Translations under genes and position numbers: made by a program
NCBI GenBank assembly: GCA_038245795.1
Contig: JBBRSC010000023.1
Span: 1-21,191 of the forward strand
Direction of reading: 5' to 3'
From: JBBRSC01 sp038245795
GTDB taxonomy: Bacteria; Actinomycetota; Acidimicrobiia; Acidimicrobiales; Microtrichaceae
DNA length: 21,191 nt
Shown here: in pieces, positions 7,123 through 13,829 of the stretch
How the letters are laid out: every line of letters begins with the position of its first letter
Position numbering within the stretch: the stretch's first letter is position 1
The notes under the pieces: generated by a model
What the model was told of the DNA's origin: nothing
The model's input: only the letters and a program-made list of their open reading frames with translations
Databases searched by the model: none

Positions 7123-8349
7123 GTGCAGCTCAGCGATTCCGCGGCCGATCTCGACTTCCGGTCCGAGATCAGGGACTGGATGACCACCAATCTCGTCGGA
7201 CAGTTCGCGCAGCTCATCAATCGTGGCGGCCCTGGGGACGAGCACACCTTTGTCCATGAGCGAATGGACTGGGAACGCCACCTCGCTGCAGCCGGATGGA
7301 CATGCGTTGGTTGGCCGACCGAACACGGTGGTCGCGGCGTTCCGCTCAGTCAGGAAGTGATCTTCCACGAGGAATATGCCCGCGCCGGAGGGCCCGGCCG
7401 AGCCGGTCTCATCGGCGAAGGGCTGCTGGGCCCCACGCTGATGCACTACTCCACCCCCGAGCAACAGCGGCGGTTTCTCCCCGGAATCGTGGCTGGCACC
7501 GAGTACTGGTGTCAGGGCTACAGCGAGCCGAACGCCGGGAGCGACCTTGCCAACGTGAAGACGACAGCTCGGCTCGACGGCGACGAGTGGATCATCAATG
7601 GTCAGAAGGTCTGGACGTCTCTCGCCCAATGGTCAGATTGGTGTTTCGTCGTGGCGAGAACGGAGGAGGGCTCCCAACGCCACAAGGGCCTCTCGTATCT
7701 GCTGGTCGACATGACGGCGCGGGGAATCGACATCCGCCCGATCCGTCAGGTGACTGGCACCGCTGAGTTCAACGAAGTGTTCTTCGACGACGTCCGGACC
7801 CCTGTCGACATGGTGGTCGGCGAGGTTGGGGGCGGCTGGGGCGTGGCCATGGGAACGCTTGCGTTCGAGCGCGGCGTGCTCACCCTCGGGCAACAGATGG
7901 CCTTCGCCCGCGAACTCGACGCCATCTGCGACGCGGCTCGACGAACCGGGGTCATCGATCATCCTCTGATGCGACAACGCCTGGCCGACCTCCACGCCCG
8001 GCTGCGGATCATGCGCTGGAATGCCCTACGTACGCTGTCGGTCCACATCAGCGGATCGGACGTGGAACTCGTGCCCGCGGCGATGATCGGCAAGCTCTAC
8101 TGGGCGAACCTGCATCAGGACATGGGCGTCGTCGCCATGGATGTCCTCGGCGCGGAGGCGGGCGTCACCAGCGACGACTACGGCCAGCACGATGCCCTCG
8201 ACGAACTGCACCGGCTCTTCTTCTTCTCGCGGTCCGACACCATCTACGGCGGATCTGATCAGATCCAACGCAACATCATCGGCGAGCGTGCCCTCGGGCT
8301 GCCCAAGGAACCATCCATCGGAGCCACACCAATGAAGCCAACATCATGA
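7123..8349 (+). CDS. fadE30: Acyl-CoA dehydrogenase, FadE30-like
   Basis: FAD-dependent acyl-CoA dehydrogenase of 408 residues. Mycobacterial FadE30 (Rv3560c) acts on HIP-CoA-type thioesters, introducing a 2,3 double bond in the propionyl side chain left from the steroid nucleus. By recall the match runs the whole length: GWPTEHGGRGV, WCQGYSEPNAGSDLA, INGQKVWTSLA, GSQRHKGLSYLLV, TGTAEFNEVFFDDVRT, TLGQQ and DTIYGGSDQIQRNII. The MCAD Glu376 position is Gly (Y375-G376-G377), while Glu249 in AFERG lies where isovaleryl-CoA dehydrogenase carries its catalytic base, so activity is expected. GTG 7123 is preferred over ATG 7114 because the latter lies inside the -10. The stop overlaps the next start (ATGA). 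First gene of fadE30-ipdF-maoC, with a palindromic operator at the promoter. Confidence 0.85.
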   Translation: MQLSDSAADLDFRSEIRDWMTTNLVGQFAQLINRGGPGDEHTFVHERMDWERHLAAAGWTCVGWPTEHGGRGVPLSQEVIFHEEYARAGGPGRAGLIGEGLLGPTLMHYSTPEQQRRFLPGIVAGTEYWCQGYSEPNAGSDLANVKTTARLDGDEWIINGQKVWTSLAQWSDWCFVVARTEEGSQRHKGLSYLLVDMTARGIDIRPIRQVTGTAEFNEVFFDDVRTPVDMVVGEVGGGWGVAMGTLAFERGVLTLGQQMAFARELDAICDAARRTGVIDHPLMRQRLADLHARLRIMRWNALRTLSVHISGSDVELVPAAMIGKLYWANLHQDMGVVAMDVLGAEAGVTSDDYGQHDALDELHRLFFFSRSDTIYGGSDQIQRNIIGERALGLPKEPSIGATPMKPTS

Positions 8350-9122
8350 GCCCTCCCATCGAGCCGGGCGGACATCAACTGCTCGCCGGCAAGGCCGTCG
8401 TCATCACCGCGGCCGCAGGCACAGGTATCGGGTTCGCTCTGGCACGGCGTTGCATGATCGAAGGTGCGACCATCCTCATCTCCGATGTTCACGAACGACG
8501 ACTCGGCGAAGCGGCCGATCGGTTGGCTGAGGAGTTCGGCGTCCGTCCCGCAATTGCCATGTGCAACGTCACCAACCAGGCGGAGGTCGATGCCCTGGTT
8601 GCCGCAGGCATCTCGGAGCTCGGCCATATCGATGTGTGGATGAACAATGCCGGCCTCGGCGGGAACGCACCCGTGCACGAGATGACCGATGACCAGTGGA
8701 ACGTCGTGCTCGACGTCACGCTGACTGGAACGTTCCGAGCGATGCGCGCGGTGCTTCCCCACCTCTACGAACGGGGCTCCGGGGTCATCGTCAACAACGC
8801 CTCGGTCTTGGGATGGCGGGCGCAGGAACTGCAGGCGCACTACGCGGCGGCCAAGGCGGGCGTGATGGCGCTGACCCGTTGCACAGCGTTGGAGGCGGCC
8901 CACCATGGCGTTCGCATCAATGCCGTCTCGCCGAGCCTCGCCATGCACCCCTTCCTGGCGAAGGTGACCCCCGATGGCCTGCTCGATGAGCTCGAGGCAC
9001 GCGAAGCATTCGGTCGGGCCGCCGAGCCATGGGAGGTCGCCAACGTCATGGTGTTCCTGGCGTCAGACCTGTCGACGTACATGACGGGTGAAGTGGTCTC
9101 CGTGTCGAGCCAGCACGCATGA
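8346..9122 (+). CDS. ipdF: Short-chain dehydrogenase, IpdF-like
   Basis: NAD(P)-dependent SDR of 258 residues. It has the unusual cofactor loop TAAAGTGIG (residues 21-29), the NNAG motif at 100-103, and a catalytic Ser153/Tyr166/Lys170 set in NNASVLGWRAQ and YAAAK. The TAAAGTGIG loop, NNASVLGWRAQ, AFGRAAEPWEV and TGEVVSVSSQ are, by recall, signatures of mycobacterial IpdF (Rv3559c), which works on hydroxyl/keto groups of HIP-CoA intermediates in cholesterol C/D-ring breakdown. In M. tuberculosis ipdF also sits next to fadE30. Its ATG overlaps the fadE30 TGA, and its own TGA overlaps the ATG of maoC, so the three proteins are probably made together. A more general role as a 3-hydroxyacyl-CoA dehydrogenase in this four-step cassette is possible. 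Confidence 0.8.
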   Translation: MSPPIEPGGHQLLAGKAVVITAAAGTGIGFALARRCMIEGATILISDVHERRLGEAADRLAEEFGVRPAIAMCNVTNQAEVDALVAAGISELGHIDVWMNNAGLGGNAPVHEMTDDQWNVVLDVTLTGTFRAMRAVLPHLYERGSGVIVNNASVLGWRAQELQAHYAAAKAGVMALTRCTALEAAHHGVRINAVSPSLAMHPFLAKVTPDGLLDELEAREAFGRAAEPWEVANVMVFLASDLSTYMTGEVVSVSSQHA

Positions 9123-9598
9123 GCGATTCCGAGGCCGTCGCTGCCATGGTCGTTGCGTCGCCAGCTGCGCTGTTGGGTCAGGTCGGCACGCAACTGGGAC
9201 CAACCGAGTGGGTTCAGATCGACCAGGAGCGCATCAACGAGTTCGCGGAGGCCACCGGCGACTTTCAGTGGATACATGTCGACGTCGATCGGGCGAATCG
9301 TGAGAGTCCCTTCGGCGCACCGATCGCCCACGGATATCTCACGCTCTCGTTGGTGAATCTCTTCCTTCCCGACCTGATGGTGGTCGAGGCGATCTCGATG
9401 GGCGTCAATGTGGGACTCGACAGGGTTCGATTCCCGAACCCGGTGACGGTCGGGAGTCGTCTCCGTGGACGGGGCGAGATCATCTCAGCTGAACAGATCG
9501 GTGAGGGATTCCAGGTCGTCGTCCGGGTCAGCATCGAGATCGACGGCCAACCGAAGCCGGCCTGCGTTGCGGACACAGTCAGCCGATTCTTTCCGTGA
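9119..9598 (+). CDS. MaoC-family (R)-specific enoyl-CoA hydratase
   Basis: Hot-dog-fold hydratase of 159 residues. The hydratase-2 motif is complete: ATGDFQWIHVDVDRA with the catalytic Asp48 and His53, followed by SPFGAPIAHGYLTLSLV. The fold acts as a dimer with the Asp/His pair adding water across a trans-2-enoyl-CoA. The closest remembered form is the single-domain Rv0130/HtdZ type. Coupled by ATGA overlap to the ipdF-like SDR, it is well placed to hydrate the product of the fadE30-like dehydrogenase before oxidation by the SDR. The steroid side-chain hydratases of Mycobacterium (Rv3541c/Rv3542c) form a heteromer of split hot-dogs, unlike this single complete one. The gene ends 9 bases before a strong hairpin, so it is probably the operon's last gene. 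Confidence 0.87.
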   Translation: MSDSEAVAAMVVASPAALLGQVGTQLGPTEWVQIDQERINEFAEATGDFQWIHVDVDRANRESPFGAPIAHGYLTLSLVNLFLPDLMVVEAISMGVNVGLDRVRFPNPVTVGSRLRGRGEIISAEQIGEGFQVVVRVSIEIDGQPKPACVADTVSRFFP

Positions 9599-9606
9599 AC
9601 GCCGAA

Positions 9607-9649
9607 CTGCGAACGTTGGACCACCGAGTCGGTGGTCCAACGTTCGCAG
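9607..9649. terminator. Long perfect hairpin after maoC
   Basis: A perfect inverted repeat with 21-base arms (9607-9627 and 9629-9649) around a single G at 9628. As RNA it would fold into a very stable GC-rich stem with a small loop around CGAGTCG. It begins 9 bases after the maoC stop and precedes the promoter of the thiolase, the position expected of a terminator. No T-run follows, which is common for actinobacterial terminators. Being symmetric, it would also act on transcripts from the other strand. Confidence 0.7.
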
Positions 9650-9660
9650 ATCGGCTCCGT

Positions 9661-9689
9661 TCGACCGGATTGTTACCCACGTGTAACAT
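9661..9689 (+). promoter_or_regulatory. Promoter of the FadA3-like thiolase
   Basis: TCGACC (9661-9666, -35-like) and TAACAT (9684-9689, -10-like) are 17 bases apart. Transcription would start near 9696, leaving a short leader with the ribosome site GAGGGGA (9707-9713), 6 bases before the ATG at 9720. Confidence 0.45.
9671..9688. promoter_or_regulatory. Palindromic operator TGTTAC-N6-GTAACA over the thiolase promoter
   Basis: Six-base arms are perfectly complementary around a 6-base centre, two of whose positions also pair. It covers the end of the promoter spacer and most of the -10, so a bound protein would repress. It differs from both the TGACG/CGTCA element and the KstR-type boxes in this window, suggesting separate control of this thiolase. 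Confidence 0.45.
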
Positions 9690-9719
9690 CTGGTTCACAA
9701 CTCTTTGAGGGGAACCCCC

Positions 9720-10925
9720 ATGCCTGAAGCAGTCATTGTCTCCACCGCACGCTCACCCATCGGCCGTGCCATGAAGGGATCGCTCACCACGATCCGCCCC
9801 GATGAACTCGCCGCTCAAATCGTCGATGCCGTCCTCAACAAGATCCCAGCGCTTGACCGCAATCTCGTCGAGGACCTCATGATGGGCTGCGGCCAGCCAG
9901 CTGGCGAAGCCGGTGTCAACATCGGTCGAGTTGTCGCCGTCCTGGCCAACATGCCGAACGTTCCCGGTGTCACCGTCAACCGCTACTGCTCGTCGTCGTT
10001 GCAGACGATCCGCATGGCATCGCATGCCATCAAGGCCGGCGAGGGCGACGTCTTCTTGGCGGCCGGCGTCGAGACCGTCAGCCGCTTCATGAACGGCATG
10101 GCCGACAGTGGCCCCGCCAACGAACGTTTTGCTGATGCAATGGCGCGTACCGCCGCACGCGCGAACGGCGAGGGTGGCGACTGGACCCCGCCGACCGGAC
10201 TTCCAGATGTCTACATGGGGATGGGCCAGACCGCTGAGAACGTCGCCGAGCTCGAGAATGTCAGCCGCGTCGACATGGACGAGTACGCCGCTCGCAGCCA
10301 GCAACTCGCCGGGCAGTCGGTCGAGAACGGCTACTGGGAGGCGGAGATCACACCGGTCACCCTGCCCGACGGAACCGTCGTCTCCCAGGACGATGGCATC
10401 CGCGCCAACACCACCGCCGAGGGCCTCGCAGCCCTCAAGCCGGTCTTCAAACCCGAGGGTCGGGTCACGGCGGGCAACGCCTGCCCGCTCAACGACGGCG
10501 CTGCGGCGGTCGTCGTCATGAGTGACACCAAGGCCAAGGAACTGGGACTCACTCCCCTGGCGCGCATCGTGTCGTCAGGTGTCTCTGGGCTCAACCCCGA
10601 GATCATGGGTCTCGGGCCGATCGAAGCCTGCCGCCAAGCCCTGGGTCGAGCGAACATGGTGATCGGCGACATCGATCTCGTCGAGATCAACGAAGCGTTC
10701 GCGGCGCAGGTGCTGCCCTCGCAGCGCCATCTCGGGATCGAACTTGATCGCCTCAATACTCGCGGCGGCGCCATTGCCATCGGCCACCCATTCGGCATGA
10801 CCGGCGCCCGCATCATGACCACGCTGATCCATAATCTTCAGGCGACCGACAAGCAGTTCGGTATGGAGTCGATGTGCGTCGGCGGTGGCCAGGGCATGGC
10901 GATGATCATCGAGCGACTCTCGTAG
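9720..10925 (+). CDS. Thiolase, FadA3-like acetyl-CoA acyltransferase
   Basis: Thiolase of 401 residues. It carries the nucleophile Cys90 in VNRYCSSSLQT, VEINEAFAAQVL, His356 in GHPFGMTG and the acid/base Cys386 in CVGGGQG, so it should be an active degradative or biosynthetic thiolase. The start MPEAVIVSTARSPIGRAMKGS and the Cys context match, by recall, M. tuberculosis FadA3 (Rv1074c) rather than FadA5 or FadA6. ATG 9720 is chosen over an upstream TTG at 9705 because GAGGGGA lies 6 bases before it. It has its own promoter and palindromic operator after the maoC hairpin, yet is placed to complete the preceding dehydrogenase-hydratase-oxidoreductase series with CoA-dependent chain cleavage. 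It ends one base from the convergent kinase gene. Confidence 0.9.
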   Translation: MPEAVIVSTARSPIGRAMKGSLTTIRPDELAAQIVDAVLNKIPALDRNLVEDLMMGCGQPAGEAGVNIGRVVAVLANMPNVPGVTVNRYCSSSLQTIRMASHAIKAGEGDVFLAAGVETVSRFMNGMADSGPANERFADAMARTAARANGEGGDWTPPTGLPDVYMGMGQTAENVAELENVSRVDMDEYAARSQQLAGQSVENGYWEAEITPVTLPDGTVVSQDDGIRANTTAEGLAALKPVFKPEGRVTAGNACPLNDGAAAVVVMSDTKAKELGLTPLARIVSSGVSGLNPEIMGLGPIEACRQALGRANMVIGDIDLVEINEAFAAQVLPSQRHLGIELDRLNTRGGAIAIGHPFGMTGARIMTTLIHNLQATDKQFGMESMCVGGGQGMAMIIERLS

Positions 10926-10926
10926 T

Positions 10927-11973
10927 TCAATCCAGGGCAGCGCGAGCTGCTTCATGCCATTCCACCATGCGCTCGAACACGGGCGCGCGCCCGGCCCACT
11001 CTGCGTCGATGCTCACCGATTCATCGAGGTAGACGTTGCCGGCGCGACCGGCGGTGAGTTGGCCGATCATGCGAACGGGCAGCCACGCGAATCTCGCTGC
11101 GGAGAGGTGGACGCCAAGTTGTGCGATGGTCGGGTCAAGAACGTTCGCGACAGCATCGAGCCAGGCGCTGGTCATACCGCGCTCCAGTGTCGGCAAGCGG
11201 TCCACGTCGATCAGGAGATCCAAGAAGTTGTCGAAGATCATGACCACCATGTCGAATCCGAACGGCGACACACCACAGAACGACCAGTCGAGCACCGCCG
11301 GAGTCCCGCTCGGGCGAAAGATCACGTTGCCGGGCCACAGGTCGTGATGGCCGAAGGTGGTGGGAAGCAGGGCGAGTTGATCACAACACCACCAACGGTC
11401 CTCCCACATTCGTCGAAGACCAGCCCGCAGGGCCGGGTCGATGACGGCTGCAACGGCCGGATGAGCCCACGCCTCGTCGTCGTCGTAGAGAGATCCGACG
11501 TCAGGCCGATGATCGAAATACGATCGAAGCCATTCCGATGGCAACCACTCCTCGGGCCGTCGATCTACCAGCGAGGACTGCGCTGATCCCCATCGACCGG
11601 CAAGCGAAATCAATGCCTCGTCGTCGGCGTCGATACCGGGGGTCCCCGCGACGTCCTCGAGAACCAACGTGATGCGGGAAGGTTCGTCGATCACGTCAAT
11701 GAGTGCGGGCATCGACACCCCATGGGGCGCAAGCCACTCGCTCACATCCGACTGATAGATCAGCGCCTCGCGCCGCCAATAGTTGAGATCTGTCGGTAGC
11801 TCACCCGGCGGGTAGCCCATCTTGCTGACATCGTGATGAAGGCGAAGCGTCTTATGGATCGTTGAGTGACCATTCGTCGTGACCCGCTCAACGGCTTCGG
11901 TGACAGGGTTGAACCGATTGAACGTCAACGGCTCGCGATGCTCCACGACGACCGACTGTAGATCGGCGCGCAC
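10927..11973 (-). CDS. APH-like phosphotransferase (aminoglycoside phosphotransferase fold)
   Basis: Kinase-like protein of 348 residues. Visible elements of the APH fold are a probable ATP lysine, Lys41 (HSTIHKTLRL), its partner Glu69 (WRREALIY), the catalytic HHDLWPGNV (Asp211, Asn216) and the metal-binding Asp229 in VLDWSF. It is probably a small-molecule kinase rather than a resistance enzyme: stand-alone and fused APH domains of this type recur beside acyl-CoA dehydrogenases (FadE36 in Mycobacterium, ACAD10/ACAD11 in animals, where the domain phosphorylates hydroxyacyl-CoAs). The start is taken as GTG 11973, 16 bases after the SDR stop; the open frame further upstream only overlaps the SDR antisense-fashion and has no kinase character. 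It is likely the second gene of the operon led by the SDR at 12898. Confidence 0.8.
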   Translation of the reverse strand: MRADLQSVVVEHREPLTFNRFNPVTEAVERVTTNGHSTIHKTLRLHHDVSKMGYPPGELPTDLNYWRREALIYQSDVSEWLAPHGVSMPALIDVIDEPSRITLVLEDVAGTPGIDADDEALISLAGRWGSAQSSLVDRRPEEWLPSEWLRSYFDHRPDVGSLYDDDEAWAHPAVAAVIDPALRAGLRRMWEDRWWCCDQLALLPTTFGHHDLWPGNVIFRPSGTPAVLDWSFCGVSPFGFDMVVMIFDNFLDLLIDVDRLPTLERGMTSAWLDAVANVLDPTIAQLGVHLSAARFAWLPVRMIGQLTAGRAGNVYLDESVSIDAEWAGRAPVFERMVEWHEAARAALD

Positions 11974-11989
11974 CTGCCGCTCTGACCGG

Positions 11990-12898
11990 TCAGGCGGTGC
12001 CGTACACCGGCGTCGGTGGGTCGGCTTCCGCCAGCAGGTCAGCGACCGCTGCTCCCACCTCGTCGGCTTCCCATCGCTCGCCCTTGTCGATGCGCGGTCC
12101 GTGGCGATAGCCGTCGGCCAGCCCGATGATGCCGCCCTCGACTTCGAACACCCGACCGGTGACATGAGCGGACTGGGTTGACCCCAACCACACCACCAAT
12201 GGCGCAATGTTCTCCGGTGCCATGGCGTCGAAGTCGTTCTCACCCGGGGTCGCCATCATGTCCGCAAACGCGGCTTCAGTCATTCGCGTGCGAGCGGCTG
12301 GCGCAATCGCGTTGGCGGTCACTCCGATTCTCCCGAGTTCAGCGGACTGCACCAACGTCAGCGACGCGATGGCGCCCTTGGCGGCCGAATACGCCGCCTG
12401 AGCCACCGAGCCCATCAGCCCAGCACCTGAGGATGTGTTGATGATGCGACCATCGACAGGTTGCCCGGATTTCGACTGGGTTCGCCAGTACGACGCAGCA
12501 TGTCGAGCCGGGGCAGCATGGCCGAGGACATGGACTCGGAGAACCGCCTCCCATTCAGACTGCTCGGAGTTCACGAACATCCGATCGCGGAGAATGCCAG
12601 CGTTGTTCACGACGACGTCGAGGCCACCGAACGTGTCAATCGCCTGCGCCACCATCTGCTCAGCGGCGTCCCACTCGGCGACATCATGGTTGGAGGCAAC
12701 TGCCTGTCCGCCGCCAGCAACGATCTCGTCGACCACATTCTGGGCCGGCGTGGCGCTGGGATCGCTCCCGTCAGGCGCCACTCCGAGGTCGTTGACCACA
12801 ACCGATGCACCTTGGCGAGCGAACTCCAGCGCATGGCCTCGACCAATGCCACGGCCAGCGCCGGTCACGATCACAACACGTCCATCACAGATACCCAT
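11990..12898 (-). CDS. Short-chain dehydrogenase, Rv3548c-like
   Basis: SDR of 302 residues with TGAGRGIG (12-19), VVNDLGV at the end of strand 2, NNAG at 98-101 and catalytic Ser/Tyr170/Lys174 (NTSSGAG and YSAAK). The long loop after VVNDLG (APDGSDPSATPAQNVVDEIV) and DGRIINTSSGAGLMGS resemble the 3-hydroxyacyl-CoA dehydrogenase branch (HSD17B4/ChsB1 type) and, by recall, Rv3548c in the mycobacterial cholesterol region. Substrate probably a hydroxyacyl-CoA or a ring hydroxyl. The start is ATG 12898 (MGICDGRVVIVTG), with AGAGGAT 6 bases upstream; a frame extension to 12967 is not needed and crosses the operator. The gene is led by the palindromic element shared with the fadE30 operon and is followed by the APH-like kinase. 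Confidence 0.85.
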   Translation of the reverse strand: MGICDGRVVIVTGAGRGIGRGHALEFARQGASVVVNDLGVAPDGSDPSATPAQNVVDEIVAGGGQAVASNHDVAEWDAAEQMVAQAIDTFGGLDVVVNNAGILRDRMFVNSEQSEWEAVLRVHVLGHAAPARHAASYWRTQSKSGQPVDGRIINTSSGAGLMGSVAQAAYSAAKGAIASLTLVQSAELGRIGVTANAIAPAARTRMTEAAFADMMATPGENDFDAMAPENIAPLVVWLGSTQSAHVTGRVFEVEGGIIGLADGYRHGPRIDKGERWEADEVGAAVADLLAEADPPTPVYGTA

Positions 12899-12919
12899 GG
12901 GGTCATCCTCTCGCAGAAT

Positions 12920-12934
12920 CTGACGACCCGTCAC
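12920..12934. promoter_or_regulatory. Second copy of the TGACGGGTCGTCAG operator
   Basis: The minus strand reads GTGACGGGTCGTCAG, identical to the site at 7094-7108 except for the outermost base. It sits 21 bases before the SDR start codon and is followed on the minus strand by GATTCT, a possible -10, so the arrangement parallels the fadE30 promoter. Lying in the 67-base divergent gap, it could also affect the LLM gene on the plus strand, whose -10 begins 18 bases away. Confidence 0.55.
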
Positions 12935-12951
12935 ATCTGTGGTCGCTTCGA

Positions 12952-12957
12952 TACAGT
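12952..12957 (+). promoter_or_regulatory. -10 element (TACAGT) of the LLM oxidoreductase
   Basis: TACAGT ends 8 bases before the ATG at 12966, fitting a leaderless transcript. It supports this start over the in-frame upstream codon at 12939, which would lie before the promoter. No clear -35 is seen. Confidence 0.4.
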
Positions 12958-12965
12958 CGCTGTCC

Positions 12966-13808
12966 ATGCGGTACGGCGTGACGATGTTCGGGACCGATCA
13001 GACCATGGATCCCGTTGAGCTCGCCGTCGAAGCCGAGGCTCGGGGATTCGACTCGGTCTGGCTTCCGGAGCACACCCACATCCCGGTGAGCCGCACGACG
13101 CCGCCGCCGACCGGCGACGCTCAACTCGGCGAGGAGTACAAGCGGAGCCTCGATCCCTTGATCGTCTTTGCGGCGGCTGCTGCCCTCACCACGACCATTC
13201 GACTCGGCACCGGTGTGTTGCTGCCAGCGCAGCGCGAGCCGATCGTCACCGCCAAGGCCATCGCCACGCTGCAACGTCTCGCGCACGGTCGTTTCGCTCT
13301 GGGGATCGGCTTCGGATGGAACGAAGACGAGCTCGCTGATCACGGGGTCGCCATGACAGATCGCCGTGACGTGTGCCGCGAGACCGTCCGGGCCATGCAA
13401 GCACTCTGGTCATCCGATGTCGCTGGCTATGAGGGTGAGTTCGTCAACATCTCCCCGTCGTGGTGCTGGCCCAAGCCGGAACACCCCGTGCCCGTTCTGG
13501 TTGGCGGCGGTGCCGGGCCGAAGTTGTTCAGCCACATCGTCGAGTACGGCCACGGGTGGATCCCCATCGGCGGCACCGGACTGACCGACGCCGTACCGAA
13601 GTTGCGAGGCCTCATGGAGGACGCCGGCCGTGATCCCGATGGCCTGGAGATCGTGCCGTTCGGCTCGCTGCCGACGGGTGAGAAGCTCGATCACTTCGAG
13701 CGGGTCGGGGTGACCGAATGTGTCTTCCGTCTCCCGCCGACGGGCCGGGACGAGGTCCTCGCAGTGCTCGATACGCAGGCTGCCCTCATCAACAGCATCG
13801 GCAACTGA
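12966..13808 (+). CDS. LLM-class oxidoreductase, probably F420-dependent
   Basis: Luciferase-like TIM-barrel protein of 280 residues, beginning MRYGVTMFGTDQTMDP. Family features are ARGFDSVWLPEHTHIP, TTTIRLGTGVLLPAQREPI, AKAIATLQRLAHGRFALGIGFGWNEDE and HPVPVLVGGGAGPKL. The WLPEHTHIP and GIGFGWNEDE motifs are those of the short F420-dependent subgroup (about 280-300 residues) common in actinobacteria; F420 rather than FMN is inferred from subgroup. The reaction is unknown; relatives oxidise or reduce alcohols, ketones or enones. ATG 12966 is chosen because of the -10 eight bases upstream. It is divergent from the Rv3548c-like SDR and shares its regulatory gap, hinting at a role in the same pathway. 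Its stop is 21 bases from the convergent cyclic-di-GMP gene. Confidence 0.83.
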   Translation: MRYGVTMFGTDQTMDPVELAVEAEARGFDSVWLPEHTHIPVSRTTPPPTGDAQLGEEYKRSLDPLIVFAAAAALTTTIRLGTGVLLPAQREPIVTAKAIATLQRLAHGRFALGIGFGWNEDELADHGVAMTDRRDVCRETVRAMQALWSSDVAGYEGEFVNISPSWCWPKPEHPVPVLVGGGAGPKLFSHIVEYGHGWIPIGGTGLTDAVPKLRGLMEDAGRDPDGLEIVPFGSLPTGEKLDHFERVGVTECVFRLPPTGRDEVLAVLDTQAALINSIGN

Positions 13809-13829
13809 ACGAGCGGCGCAACCGGTTGA

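Noticed and set aside
8729..8738. GGAACGTTCC palindrome resembling half of a KstR-type box
   Set aside because: It lies inside the ipdF coding region and lacks the two-base spacer between AAC and GTT.
11974..12243. Upstream extension of the APH-like kinase
   Set aside because: The added residues are Trp/Arg/Ser-rich shadow of the SDR gene and contribute nothing to the kinase fold.
13819..13828. CAACCGGTTG palindrome between two convergent genes
   Set aside because: A 10-base palindrome without a loop forms no useful RNA hairpin and is common by chance in GC-rich DNA.
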